A model generated the notes under the pieces. That model did not search any database. It was not told the origin of the DNA and saw nothing but the letters and a program-made list of their open reading frames with translations. 47,778 nucleotides of DNA, from the NCBI RefSeq assembly GCF_003287735.1, contig NZ_NSCM01000039.1, positions 1 through 47,778 on the forward strand, given 5' to 3'. Numbering within the stretch: position 1 is the stretch's first letter; every line of letters begins with the position of its first letter. A program made the translations under genes and the position numbers. The stretch is from Photorhabdus bodei. Its GTDB lineage: Bacteria > Pseudomonadota > Gammaproteobacteria > Enterobacterales > Enterobacteriaceae. Positions 15,017 through 23,652 of this stretch are shown one piece after another.

Positions 15017-17674
15017 ATGACTATTCAGACCAATAAGCACGCTAAAGCACGTTTTTTCAAGTGTGCATTGCAGGTAAATTCTTCAGGCTACATAAAATAT
15101 CGGGGGCAGCAACCGACTCTTTCTGAAGATGATTATAATCAGCAATTGTTAAATGCTTCGCTAGAGATGGAAATTGAAGTCATTGGCCTAGCTGATCATG
15201 GGTCGGTGAATGGTTTTGAAAAGATCAGAGATCTCTTTGCACAACATGGAATCGTGGTGTTCCCCGGCTTTGAAGTTGCCTCCAGTGAGAAAATTCACTT
15301 CGTTTGCTTGTTTGATGAATCAGCTTCGGCTGATCTGATAAAAATGCATTTGGGAGCATTGGGGGTGGATATAAACCAGCCGGAAGCCCCAGTGCAGAAA
15401 TCTGCCACAGATATTATTAATTACGTAAACGATAAGGGTGGTTTCATTTTCGCTGCCCACTGTACCAATGATGATGGCGTGTTAAAGCGGCGGATGGATT
15501 ATGTTTGGCAACATAAAAGGCTGTTGGCTGCTCAGATCCCAGGTTCAATTGAGGACTTAAAGGGTGTAGAGAGCGACTTTTATCGTAAAGTTTTCCTGAA
15601 TAAGAATGATGACTATCGCCGCGAGCGGGAAATGGCTGCCATCAATGCCGCTGATGTGGCAAAGCCTGAAGAGATTAAAGCTGATGGCGCTTCTTGTTTA
15701 ATTAAAATGACCAAGCCCTGCTTCACTTCTTTCAAGCAAGCTTTTTTAGATGCTGGCTCCAGAGTGCGGTTAAATTCAGACAAACCGGAAAACTATGCGT
15801 CAGCTATCGAACGTATTCGTTTTGTCGGTGGCTACCTTGATGGTATGGATATTGAATTATCGGATCACTTAAACGCAGTGATTGGTGGTAGAGGTACGGG
15901 CAAATCAACCCTGCTGGAGTGTATTCGCTATGCTTTTGATTTAGAACCTTTTGGTAAAGCATCGAAAGCTCAGCATGACGCTATTGTAAAAAATAACTTA
16001 GGTATCGAAAAAGGCATGGTTGAAGTAAGTGTTCGCTCTGCAACCATGCATGGCCGCATATTTACGGTGAGCCGCAAATATGGAAACCAGCCAGTGGTGA
16101 ATGAAAACGGCAGAATTTCACCTTATCACCCCAAAGATTTACTGCCTGGCGTTGAGCTGTATGGTCAGAATGAAATTTATGAGATGACTCGGGATGAGCA
16201 AAGCCGAAACCTACTCATTGCACGATTCTTGGAAAGTGAGCACGAACAGTTTGAGAAGGCCATAGTCAAAGTGCTAGTGAGCCTTAAGGATAATCGTGAA
16301 ACCATTATTCGTGCGCTTAGCCAAAAAGCAGATGTTGAGGCAGAAGTTGAGCGCTTACCCAAGTTATTGGATCAGGCTAAACAATTCCAAGCGCTGGGTA
16401 TTGATGAAAAGTTGAAAGTGATTCCAAAGCTGGAAAAGGAAAAACAACTGAGTGGGAGAGTTAATGAAGAAATTGCTCGAGTAAAAGAAGCTATCAACAT
16501 CTTAAAAGACGGTTTGCCAGATACGGTATTTTTAAGCGATGCCAGCTTAGAAGGATTACCACACTTAGATCTTTTAAAACAAAAGCGTCAAGTTTTAGAA
16601 ATGTTAAAGAGCTCTTTAACTCAATGTTTAATCCAAGTTGAGGAGCTCTCCAGTAAAGCCGCGAGTAATTTACTTCCTCTACAGCAACAACTGTCGGAAA
16701 GGTTACAAACGGAAGAACAACAACTTGAAAATGCGTTTAAAGACATCCCCACAAGTCAGGGTAAAACGGGTCGGCAGATTGGTACTGAATATCAAACCTT
16801 ACTAAAGCAAATTGAACAGATTCGCCCAAAAGAAACTGCCTTGCAAAACCGACAAACCCAACTCAACGAGCTCTATAGTCAGCGGAAGAAACTATTACTT
16901 GAGTTAGATCAGCAGACCAGTGCACATGCTAGCGCCATGCAGAAGTCGGTTAAACGGCTCAATCGCAAGTTGGATCAGAAGGTACGCCTTAGCCTGAATT
17001 CTGAAGGTAACCGCCAAGAATTAGTGAATTTCTTGAGTGATTGCAACTTGGAAGGTGTTGGGCAGGAAAGACTAGTGTGGGTTTTAGAGGGTGAGTTCAC
17101 ACCAGCTAATCTTGCTGCCACTATTCGCCAAGGTGAGGCTGAATTAACCTCTAATTTCGGTATATCTAATTCCGTTGTACGAGCGTTAAGCCGTTTGCCT
17201 GAGAGTAAACTGCTTGAGCTAGAAGAGTTGCTGCTTCCCGATACAATCGCGATTGAGCTGAATATCACTCACGGTGAACGCGAGGCCGTTTTCCGCCCAA
17301 TTGGGGAACTATCGACCGGCCAACAATGTACGGCGATTTTGCACCTGTTGCTATTGGACAACCAAGATCCACTTATCCTTGATCAGCCGGAGGATAACCT
17401 TGATAACGCCTTTATCGCTGAGCGTATAGTTGCTGAGCTGCGCAGAGCCAAGCTAAGCCGACAGTTCTTGTTCGCAACCCACAACGCCAATATTCCGGTA
17501 TTTGGTGACGCGGAATGGATTGGTGTGCTGAGTGTGGAAGATAACAAAGGGTTGATCCTGCCAGAACAACAGGGTGCGATCGATATGCCAGAAGTGCAAA
17601 AACTAGCGGCAGATATATTGGAAGGAGGTAAGAGTGCGTTTAATCAACGCCGTGAAAAGTACGGCTTTAACTGA
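15017..17674 (+). CDS. PHP-domain/SMC-like ATPase (TrlF-like)
   Basis: An 885-residue protein. Residues 1-260 resemble a PHP phosphoesterase (GLADHGSVNGFEKIRDLF near 58, VVFPGFEVASSEKIHFV, and GGFIFAAHCTNDDGV near 143), although the usual N-terminal HxH of PHP enzymes is not seen. Walker A GGRGTGKST is at about 289-297. The long middle (about 420-690) is Gln/Glu/Lys-rich and predicted coiled coil. The C-terminal ATPase half has ELSTGQQ (ABC signature), PLILDQPEDNLDN (Walker B) and FATHNAN (H-loop). The architecture matches SMC/RecN-like ATPases with N-terminal nucleases or phosphoesterases found in defence islands. GGAG precedes ATG 15017. The role as a phage or plasmid sensor-effector is inference. 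Confidence 0.85.
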   Translation: MTIQTNKHAKARFFKCALQVNSSGYIKYRGQQPTLSEDDYNQQLLNASLEMEIEVIGLADHGSVNGFEKIRDLFAQHGIVVFPGFEVASSEKIHFVCLFDESASADLIKMHLGALGVDINQPEAPVQKSATDIINYVNDKGGFIFAAHCTNDDGVLKRRMDYVWQHKRLLAAQIPGSIEDLKGVESDFYRKVFLNKNDDYRREREMAAINAADVAKPEEIKADGASCLIKMTKPCFTSFKQAFLDAGSRVRLNSDKPENYASAIERIRFVGGYLDGMDIELSDHLNAVIGGRGTGKSTLLECIRYAFDLEPFGKASKAQHDAIVKNNLGIEKGMVEVSVRSATMHGRIFTVSRKYGNQPVVNENGRISPYHPKDLLPGVELYGQNEIYEMTRDEQSRNLLIARFLESEHEQFEKAIVKVLVSLKDNRETIIRALSQKADVEAEVERLPKLLDQAKQFQALGIDEKLKVIPKLEKEKQLSGRVNEEIARVKEAINILKDGLPDTVFLSDASLEGLPHLDLLKQKRQVLEMLKSSLTQCLIQVEELSSKAASNLLPLQQQLSERLQTEEQQLENAFKDIPTSQGKTGRQIGTEYQTLLKQIEQIRPKETALQNRQTQLNELYSQRKKLLLELDQQTSAHASAMQKSVKRLNRKLDQKVRLSLNSEGNRQELVNFLSDCNLEGVGQERLVWVLEGEFTPANLAATIRQGEAELTSNFGISNSVVRALSRLPESKLLELEELLLPDTIAIELNITHGEREAVFRPIGELSTGQQCTAILHLLLLDNQDPLILDQPEDNLDNAFIAERIVAELRRAKLSRQFLFATHNANIPVFGDAEWIGVLSVEDNKGLILPEQQGAIDMPEVQKLAADILEGGKSAFNQRREKYGFN

Positions 17675-17700
17675 ATGCTTTACTTCCTTGGGAGAGAACG

Positions 17701-18921
17701 ATGTTAAAAACAGAATTGTTGGAAATTATTGCCAATGGCGAAAACTCAGGTGTGGAATTTAAGCGAGATGATATACGTCCTGAGCAATTAGCCAAAGAAG
17801 TTGTTGCCATGACCAACTTTCAAGGAGGACGAATACTGCTGGGTGTGGAAGATGACGGCACTATTAGTGGCGTGCAAAGGCATGATCTTGAAGAGTGGGT
17901 TATGAATGTCTTTCAGGGCAAAATTCATCCGATGATGCTGCCGTTTTACGAAGAGGTGAAATTGGATGATGGCAAACTGGTTGCTGTCATTAGCTTTCCC
18001 ATCGGCATTTCGAAGCCCTACGTCGTTCGCCATAGCGGAAAAGAGGAAATCTATATTCGTGTTGGGACAACATCGAGGCTAGCAACTAGAGAGCAGCAGA
18101 TGCGATTGTTTGAATTGGGTGGAATGCTGCATACCGAAGTAATGCCTGTGCCTCGTACAGATATGAGTTGTTTGGATGACGCTCGCCTAACCAATTATGT
18201 AAAGGACATCTTACGAGATCCCGATGTACCTAAAACGCCTGATGAATGGCAAGCAAGGCTACTTGGTCTGGGTTTTTTAACCGAAGCCGCGGGCAATGTT
18301 TGCTGCACAATAGCTGGCTTGGTGTTATTTGGTAAAAGTCCGCGACGCTATCTCAAACAAGCGGGTTTACGGGTCATGGTATTTCATGGTGAAGATAAGG
18401 AATACCAAGCTGCATTGGATGACATCATTGATGGCCCAATGGTCGGGCGCTGGGATCTTGAAAATGGTGATAAACGGCTAGTCGATGGTGGCGTTATTGA
18501 GAGATTCATGGAGGCTATGAGTCCCTTTATTTCTCAAGAGTCTGATCAGGTGAATGAAGAGTTAAGGCGAGAGACACTGTGGTTTTATCCACTTGAGGCC
18601 GTTAGAGAAGCATTGGTCAATGCGCTGGCGCACCGTGATTGGACGCGTTTTGTTGAAATTGAGGTATCTAGTTATTCCGACCGGCTTGAAGTCATTAGCC
18701 CAGGTTCTTTACCAAACTCCATGACGGTAGAAAAAATGAAAGCAGGACAGCGTTCACCCAGAAATATTATTGTCATGGAAGTATTACGTGATTATGGCTA
18801 TGTCGATTACCGAGGAATGGGTGTGAGGACCAAAATTATGCCACTAACGAAAGCGTTAACAGGTAAAGATCCTGAGTTTGATTTGGCAGATGATCATTTA
18901 AAAACAATCTTGTTCCGGTAA
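17701..18921 (+). CDS. AlbA_2 (Schlafen-type) domain ATP-binding protein
   Basis: A 406-residue protein. The N-terminal AlbA_2/Schlafen-like domain spans about residues 8-130 (GVEFKRDDI, FQGGRILLGVEDDGTISGV, IYIRVGTTSRLA), and the C-terminal region is of the HATPase_c_4 type with LREALVNALAHRDW-like sequence (AVREALVNALAHRDW, approximately residue 300) and a wHTH-like end. Such proteins are often annotated as putative transcriptional regulators or tRNA/RNA-binding effectors. ATG 17701 follows GGGAGAG. It begins 26 nt after the ATPase gene and ends just before a strong terminator, so it is the last gene of the cassette. Function is unknown; the partnership with the PHP/ATPase is inferred from context. 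Confidence 0.85.
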   Translation: MLKTELLEIIANGENSGVEFKRDDIRPEQLAKEVVAMTNFQGGRILLGVEDDGTISGVQRHDLEEWVMNVFQGKIHPMMLPFYEEVKLDDGKLVAVISFPIGISKPYVVRHSGKEEIYIRVGTTSRLATREQQMRLFELGGMLHTEVMPVPRTDMSCLDDARLTNYVKDILRDPDVPKTPDEWQARLLGLGFLTEAAGNVCCTIAGLVLFGKSPRRYLKQAGLRVMVFHGEDKEYQAALDDIIDGPMVGRWDLENGDKRLVDGGVIERFMEAMSPFISQESDQVNEELRRETLWFYPLEAVREALVNALAHRDWTRFVEIEVSSYSDRLEVISPGSLPNSMTVEKMKAGQRSPRNIIVMEVLRDYGYVDYRGMGVRTKIMPLTKALTGKDPEFDLADDHLKTILFR

Positions 18922-18963
18922 TAGATGTTGTGGCTGTTGGAACAGCATATACCGCACTGTATC

Positions 18964-18992
18964 TGGCGCTTTTAAAACAGCGCCATTTTTTT
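18964..18992 (+). terminator. Terminator of the island cassette
   Basis: A 7-bp stem TGGCGCT/AGCGCCA with an 8-nt loop, followed by seven T residues: a strong rho-independent terminator 42 nt after the AlbA_2 gene stop. Confidence 0.85.
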
Positions 18993-19096
18993 AAAAGCAA
19001 TCGGAAAACAACTTTGCAATGCGCGATGGAATTCCGGTAAAACGGATCAAAGCGAAGTAAATGGGTTTTGAAGCGTTACACTTTAAAAATGACCAC

Positions 19097-19115
19097 TTCA
19101 CTTACCAATACAAAA
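19097..19115. repeat. att-like repeat at the mnmE 3' end
   Basis: TTCACTTACCAATACAAAA covers the last codons and stop of mnmE. It pairs with 14389-14407 as a direct repeat. The 3' end of mnmE (trmE/thdF) is the known insertion site of SGI1-family integrative elements. Confidence 0.8.
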
Positions 19116-20462
19116 ACTCGAAAAAATCCTTCCTAGCAGATCATCGGAAGTAAATTCACCCGTAATCTCACTCAGCGCCTGCTGTGCCAAACGCAGCTCT
19201 TCTGCCAGCAATTCACCTGAACGGGCAACCACCAATTGTTCATGGCCCCGTTGTAAATGCTCCGCCGCGGTATTTAATGCTTGTAAATGACGACGACGAG
19301 CCAAGAAACCACCTTCGGTATTACTGCTAAAACCCATCGTTTCTTTTAGATGATCGCGCAATAAATCGATACCTTCACCGCTACGGGCAGAAAGTCTAAC
19401 CAGCGAGTAACCACTTACTTCGGCAATGCTTGTCTCTTCATCAGTCATATCTGTCTTATTACGAACGACTGTGATAGGGAGCGATTTAGGCAGACGAGCC
19501 ATAAATTCAGGCCAGATTTCCACAGGCTCAACCGCGTTCGTTGTCGTGCTGTCTACCATAAACAGTACACGATCAGCCTGCTCAATTTCCTGCCAAGCAC
19601 GCTCAATACCAATACGCTCAACTTCGTCACTGGCTTCACGCAGACCTGCGGTATCGATAATATGCAACGGCATACCGTCAATATGGATATGTTCACGCAA
19701 CACATCACGGGTTGTGCCTGCAATATCCGTCACAATCGCCGCTTCACGGCCTGCTAATGCATTAAGCAGGCTAGATTTCCCCGCATTAGGGCGACCGGCA
19801 ATAACAACTTTCATCCCTTCACGTAAAAGGCTGCCCTGACGAGCCTGAGCACGTACACGCCCAAGCTCAGCCATCACTTCATCCAATTTGGCCTCGATTT
19901 TCCCATCAGAAAGGAAATCAATCTCTTCATCTGGAAAATCAATAGCCGCTTCTACATAGATTCGTAAGTGAGTAAGTGCTTCCACCATCTGGTGAACTTG
20001 AGTCGAAAAAGCGCCCTGTAAGGAATTCATCGCTGAACGGGCAGCCTGCTCCGAACTGGCATCGATCAGGTCAGCAATGGCTTCCGCCTGAGCTAAATCC
20101 AGTTTGTCATTAAGAAAAGCGCGTTCAGAAAACTCACCAGGATTAGCGATTCGCACACCTGGCAGAGTCAGAATACGTTTAAGTAGCAAATCGAGAATAA
20201 CCGGCCCACCATGCCCTTGAAGCTCCAGTACATCTTCTCCGGTAAATGAATTGGGTCCCGGAAAGTAAATAGCAATCCCCTGATCAAGTATCTGACCATC
20301 TACATCACGAAATGGCAGATAATCTGCATAACGGGGTTTGGGTAATTTACCTAATACCACCTCAGCGACCTGTGCGGCTTTCGGGCCGGAAACACGCAAA
20401 ATGCCAACCCCTCCTCGCCCTGGTGGGGTAGCCTGAGCAACAATCGTATCCGTGGTATTCAT
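19098..20462 (-). CDS. mnmE: tRNA modification GTPase MnmE
   Basis: A 454-residue GTPase, identical in length to E. coli MnmE. With MnmG it installs the 5-carboxymethylaminomethyl group on wobble U34 of several tRNAs. Visible are the N-terminal folate-binding part (APPGRGGVGILRVSG, LQGHGGPVILD), the G domain GRPNAGKSSLLNAL (about 223), DIAGTTRD, DTAGLR and NKTD, and the C-terminal CIGK with the catalytic Cys. The start at 20462 (MNTTDTIVAQATPPG) replaces a longer in-frame extension without family support. Its 3' end coincides with the att-like repeat, so the last codons may have been exchanged during integration without changing the protein. Confidence 0.97.
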   Translation of the reverse strand: MNTTDTIVAQATPPGRGGVGILRVSGPKAAQVAEVVLGKLPKPRYADYLPFRDVDGQILDQGIAIYFPGPNSFTGEDVLELQGHGGPVILDLLLKRILTLPGVRIANPGEFSERAFLNDKLDLAQAEAIADLIDASSEQAARSAMNSLQGAFSTQVHQMVEALTHLRIYVEAAIDFPDEEIDFLSDGKIEAKLDEVMAELGRVRAQARQGSLLREGMKVVIAGRPNAGKSSLLNALAGREAAIVTDIAGTTRDVLREHIHIDGMPLHIIDTAGLREASDEVERIGIERAWQEIEQADRVLFMVDSTTTNAVEPVEIWPEFMARLPKSLPITVVRNKTDMTDEETSIAEVSGYSLVRLSARSGEGIDLLRDHLKETMGFSSNTEGGFLARRRHLQALNTAAEHLQRGHEQLVVARSGELLAEELRLAQQALSEITGEFTSDDLLGRIFSSFCIGK

Positions 20463-20514
20463 GGTTATCTCTCTATTGACTTTTTCGCTCAAATTGCTTT
20501 TAAAGCAAATAGTT

Positions 20515-20535
20515 AAGGCGGTCAATGACCGCCTT
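20515..20535 (-). terminator. Hairpin between yidC and mnmE
   Basis: A strong inverted repeat AAGGCGGTCA/TGACCGCCTT in the 116-nt gap after yidC. The T-run is poor, so it may attenuate rather than fully terminate read-through into mnmE. A second A/T-rich inverted repeat (TTGCTTTTAAAGCAA) lies beside it at about 20494-20508. Confidence 0.5.
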
Positions 20536-20578
20536 TCCCGTTACAACGGCCAGCATGTATTCTGGCTGAAGCTATGTT

Positions 20579-22219
20579 TTATTTCGCTGGCTTTTTCTCG
20601 CGACTATGCAAACCGCGTTTTTCCAGCCCACGATAAATCAATTGCTGCTGAATAATTGTCACCAAGTTACTGACGATATAGTACAGAACCAGACCTGATG
20701 GGAACCATAGGAAGAATATGGTAAATATGACAGGCATATAGGTCATAATCTTCTGTTGCATCGGATCAGTAATTGTTGTCGGAGACATTTTCTGGATGAT
20801 GAACATGGTCACACCCATCAGCAACGGCAGGATGTAATAAGGATCTTGTGCAGACAGATCATTAATCCAGCCAGCAAATGGCGCATGACGCAATTCAACA
20901 GAACCCATCAACATGTAATATAAAGCAAGGAAGATTGGCATTTGAATCAACAGAGGCAAACAGCCACCCAGTGGGTTCACTTTCTCTGCTTTGTACAATG
21001 CCATCATTTCCTGGCTCATACGCTGTTTATCATCACCAATACGCTCGCGCATAGCCGCCAATTTAGGCTGTAACAGACGCATTTTCGCCATTGAAGTGTA
21101 TTGTGCTTTGGTCAGCGGGTACATGATACCACGCACAATAAAGGTGATAACAATGATGGAGAAGCCCCAGTTACCAATAAAACCATGCAGGAACTTCAAC
21201 AGCTTAAATAATGGCTGAGAGATAAACCACAACCAACCATAGTCTACAGACAGATCCAGATGAGGTGCTACAGCGGCCATTTCATCTTGAATTTCCGGAC
21301 CAATCCACAGTGTAGAAGAGACCGTTTTTTCACTGTTAGCGTCAACAGAGATTGGTGCACTCTTATAGCCAATCGCCGCCATCTCTTTACCTAATGCGGC
21401 AGTGTAGAAGGTACTGGTTTCATTCGCCGCGGGAACCCAAGCGGTAGCAAAATATTGCTGCAACATGGCAATCCAGCCACCTTTGGTGGTCACGGATAAA
21501 GATTCACCTTCAATATCGCTAAAGCTGTATTTTTTGTATTTGGTATCATCTGAAGAATAGGCTGCACCACGATAAGTATGCAGGGCAAAGTTACTGCTGC
21601 CTGTATCACGATGCTTTGGTAGTTCAACACTCTGTTTCAACTGACCAAAGAAGGTCATCTGTAACGGTTTTTCTGTCGTGTTATGAATATGGTAATCCAC
21701 ACTAATCGCGTATTCACCACGTTTCAGGACAAATGTTTTGACGTAAACAATGCCATTTTTAGTGACGAAATTCATCGGGATACGCAATTCATCCTGTCCA
21801 TCAGCCAATACATAGCTATCCTGTGCTGCGGTATACAGCGGGCGCTCACTATTCATCGGGTTATCTGGGCCATCTTTCCCCGTCAATCCGCTTTGCGCTT
21901 GATAAGTGAAAGCAGATGTTGTTTCCAACAACTTGAAGGACTGGTTTGAACCCAGGGTATCAGGATAGGCTAACAGGTCAGCCTCTTCGATATCACCGCC
22001 ACGAGTATTGATGGTCAAAGAGAGCACATCAGTTTTAACCGTGATAAGTTTACCTTTTCCACTGCCTGGTACAGCTTGATTCTCACTGCTCGGCATATCC
22101 GTTTGTTGCGTGGCCTGTACTGTCGTTGGCTGCGGATTTTTATCTGCTTCCCATGCTTGCCAGACCAAGAAAGAAACGAACAGCAAAGCGATGAGAAGAA
22201 GATTACGTTGCGAATCCAT
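20579..22219 (-). CDS. yidC: Membrane protein insertase YidC
   Basis: A 546-residue inner-membrane insertase (E. coli 548) that works alone or with SecYEG. An N-terminal signal anchor (LLLIALLFVSFLVWQAW) is followed by a large periplasmic domain (about 60-340). The conserved five-helix core starts at about LFKLLKFLHGFIGNWGFSIIVITFIVRG, with the hydrophilic-groove Arg (VRG), and runs through PLGGCLPLLIQMPIFLALYYML to a basic C-terminal tail that contacts ribosomes. It follows yidD by 2 nt, in the conserved rpmH-rnpA-yidD-yidC order. Confidence 0.98.
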   Translation of the reverse strand: MDSQRNLLLIALLFVSFLVWQAWEADKNPQPTTVQATQQTDMPSSENQAVPGSGKGKLITVKTDVLSLTINTRGGDIEEADLLAYPDTLGSNQSFKLLETTSAFTYQAQSGLTGKDGPDNPMNSERPLYTAAQDSYVLADGQDELRIPMNFVTKNGIVYVKTFVLKRGEYAISVDYHIHNTTEKPLQMTFFGQLKQSVELPKHRDTGSSNFALHTYRGAAYSSDDTKYKKYSFSDIEGESLSVTTKGGWIAMLQQYFATAWVPAANETSTFYTAALGKEMAAIGYKSAPISVDANSEKTVSSTLWIGPEIQDEMAAVAPHLDLSVDYGWLWFISQPLFKLLKFLHGFIGNWGFSIIVITFIVRGIMYPLTKAQYTSMAKMRLLQPKLAAMRERIGDDKQRMSQEMMALYKAEKVNPLGGCLPLLIQMPIFLALYYMLMGSVELRHAPFAGWINDLSAQDPYYILPLLMGVTMFIIQKMSPTTITDPMQQKIMTYMPVIFTIFFLWFPSGLVLYYIVSNLVTIIQQQLIYRGLEKRGLHSREKKPAK

Positions 22220-22221
22220 CG

Positions 22222-22482
22222 TTAGTGTTCTCTGTTATCGTTGTTTTTTACCGGTGGGACAGGATCATCACCACCTTCATGTAAAGGGTGGCATTTTAAT
22301 ACGCGTTTCACCGTTAACCAACAGCCTTTTATCACCCCAAATCGGCATAATGCCTCAATGCCATATTGAGAACATGTAGGATTAAAGCGACAACGAGGCC
22401 CCAACAGCGGGCTTATTACCAACTGATATCCCCGGATTAATGCGATCAGGAAACGCGAGCCAAACGACAGTGACGACGCCAT
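22222..22482 (-). CDS. yidD: Membrane protein insertion efficiency factor YidD
   Basis: An 86-residue small amphipathic protein of the YidD family (E. coli 85): IALIRGYQLVISPLLGPRCRF, then NPTCSQYGIEAL and LKCHPLHEGGDDPVP. It is thought to help YidC-dependent insertion at the cytoplasmic face of the inner membrane. Its start lies inside rnpA (37-nt overlap), a conserved arrangement. Confidence 0.96.
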   Translation of the reverse strand: MASSLSFGSRFLIALIRGYQLVISPLLGPRCRFNPTCSQYGIEALCRFGVIKGCWLTVKRVLKCHPLHEGGDDPVPPVKNNDNREH

Positions 22483-22805
22483 AATTTATCCAACGCCTCC
22501 GTTAACGCACGGTTATCAAGCTCAGCAACGCCTTTCCTAACCAATACCACAAAATCCATAGGAGGCAAGTTATGTTGGTTTAAACGGAAGCTTTCACGGG
22601 CTAACCGCTTAATCCGGTTACGCTCATGAGCACGTTTAACATTTTTCTTGGCTATAGTAAGACCGATACGGGGATGCCCCAGCTCGTTCAGGCGACCAAG
22701 GATAGTAATCTCTGGCGAACTTGCCCGTTGGGGTTGCTGGAAAACATAAGTGAAATACTTGGGAGTTAACAAGCGTAACTCCCTCGGAAAAGCGAGCTTA
22801 ACCAC
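22446..22805 (-). CDS. rnpA: Ribonuclease P protein component
   Basis: 119 residues, the same as E. coli. The basic RNase P protein binds RnpB RNA and the 5' leader of pre-tRNA. The family signature KKNVKRAHERNRIKRLARESFR is split here as IAKKNVKRAHERNRIKRL and ARESFRLNQH. It starts 16 nt after the rpmH stop and overlaps yidD. Confidence 0.98.
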   Translation of the reverse strand: MVKLAFPRELRLLTPKYFTYVFQQPQRASSPEITILGRLNELGHPRIGLTIAKKNVKRAHERNRIKRLARESFRLNQHNLPPMDFVVLVRKGVAELDNRALTEALDKLWRRHCRLARVS

Positions 22806-22821
22806 TAGATGGTTAGCTTTA

Positions 22822-22962
22822 TTACTTAGAAACGGTCAGACGAGTACGGCCTTTTGCACGACGGCGAGCCAGAACCTGACGACCATTTTTGGTAGCCATA
22901 CGAGAGCGGAAACCATGAGAACGGTTACGCTTCAGTACGGATGGTTGGAAAGTGCGTTTCAT
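22822..22962 (-). CDS. rpmH: 50S ribosomal protein L34
   Basis: A 46-residue highly basic protein starting MKRTFQPSVLKRNRSHGF and ending RTRLTVSK, identical in length to E. coli L34. It is the first gene of the rpmH-rnpA-yidD-yidC group and is read divergently from dnaA. Confidence 0.98.
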   Translation of the reverse strand: MKRTFQPSVLKRNRSHGFRSRMATKNGRQVLARRRAKGRTRLTVSK

Positions 22963-23071
22963 AGCGATTTCTACCTAACTTAAAATTATTACTGATTCAG
23001 TAAATGCGTTGGCAGCCAGTGAGAAATAGACACCGATGCCTCAATCGCAACATCAATATAAAAGAAGCGGG

Positions 23072-23101
23072 ATTGTAATAAAATGTACAGCCCTGAGTCA
23101 A
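23072..23101 (-). promoter_or_regulatory. Putative rpmH promoter
   Basis: On the minus strand TTGACT (23096-23101) and TACAAT (23072-23077) are 18 nt apart, about 110 nt upstream of rpmH. This is a good sigma-70 promoter for the ribosomal-protein operon. Confidence 0.65.
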
Positions 23102-23260
23102 TTTACATAACACAAAGTCGGCCGGCTTTTCTACTGAGTTGGATGTTTACCAACACTCTGGCCCATGCGTACACCAGACTCTTCACCAAACATTATCGGT
23201 AAAAACTCTGGTATCGCACATAGGGTGCAATATTATACGGACTACTGAACAAAGCGCAAC

Positions 23261-23551
23261 GATCACTGGCAGATCTTCGTTTTTTGTTATGATCCTTGGT
23301 CCGATTTTATTTCGAATATCGGCTTATTCTCGATCTGCATTTGGCATCCTCCATAATTCCACTACAACCCCTTTACAGCCCTTTATTTCACACACAATTT
23401 TATCCTGTGGATAAAAAGCGCTTAAACTGTGTAAAAGAATGAAGATCTATATCGTCTTTTGCGCTATGATCCCAAGCCATGATTTGGATCTTATCCTCGG
23501 ATCATGGGGGAGCGATGACATTAAAAATCGCCATACACATAACAATTGATC
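23261..23551. promoter_or_regulatory. dnaA upstream region: nine GATC sites
   Basis: GATC occurs at 23261, 23272, 23291, 23332, 23444, 23468, 23487, 23500 and 23548, nine in 291 bp against about one expected. Clustered Dam sites upstream of dnaA allow SeqA sequestration in E. coli. The 22963-23652 spacer contains no gene I can support. Confidence 0.7.
23406..23436. promoter_or_regulatory. Two DnaA boxes upstream of dnaA
   Basis: TGTGGATAA (23406-23414) is a perfect consensus DnaA box, and TGTGTAAAA (23428-23436) matches the relaxed consensus. Both have the same orientation about 220-250 nt before dnaA and probably mediate DnaA autoregulation. Confidence 0.8.
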
Positions 23552-23652
23552 CTTCCTCGCCTTAGAGGAGTCGTTGTTTTGTACCCAATATAATGAGCTA
23601 ACCACTCCGATTTCTTTAATTGTTAATTGGCCTTGTTTTAGGGGAGTCCACC

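Noticed and set aside
22963..23652. Possible chromosomal origin oriC next to dnaA
   Set aside because: Only two DnaA boxes and no clear 13-mer unwinding repeats. In enterobacteria oriC lies near mioC/mnmG, not at dnaA. Better explained as the dnaA control region.
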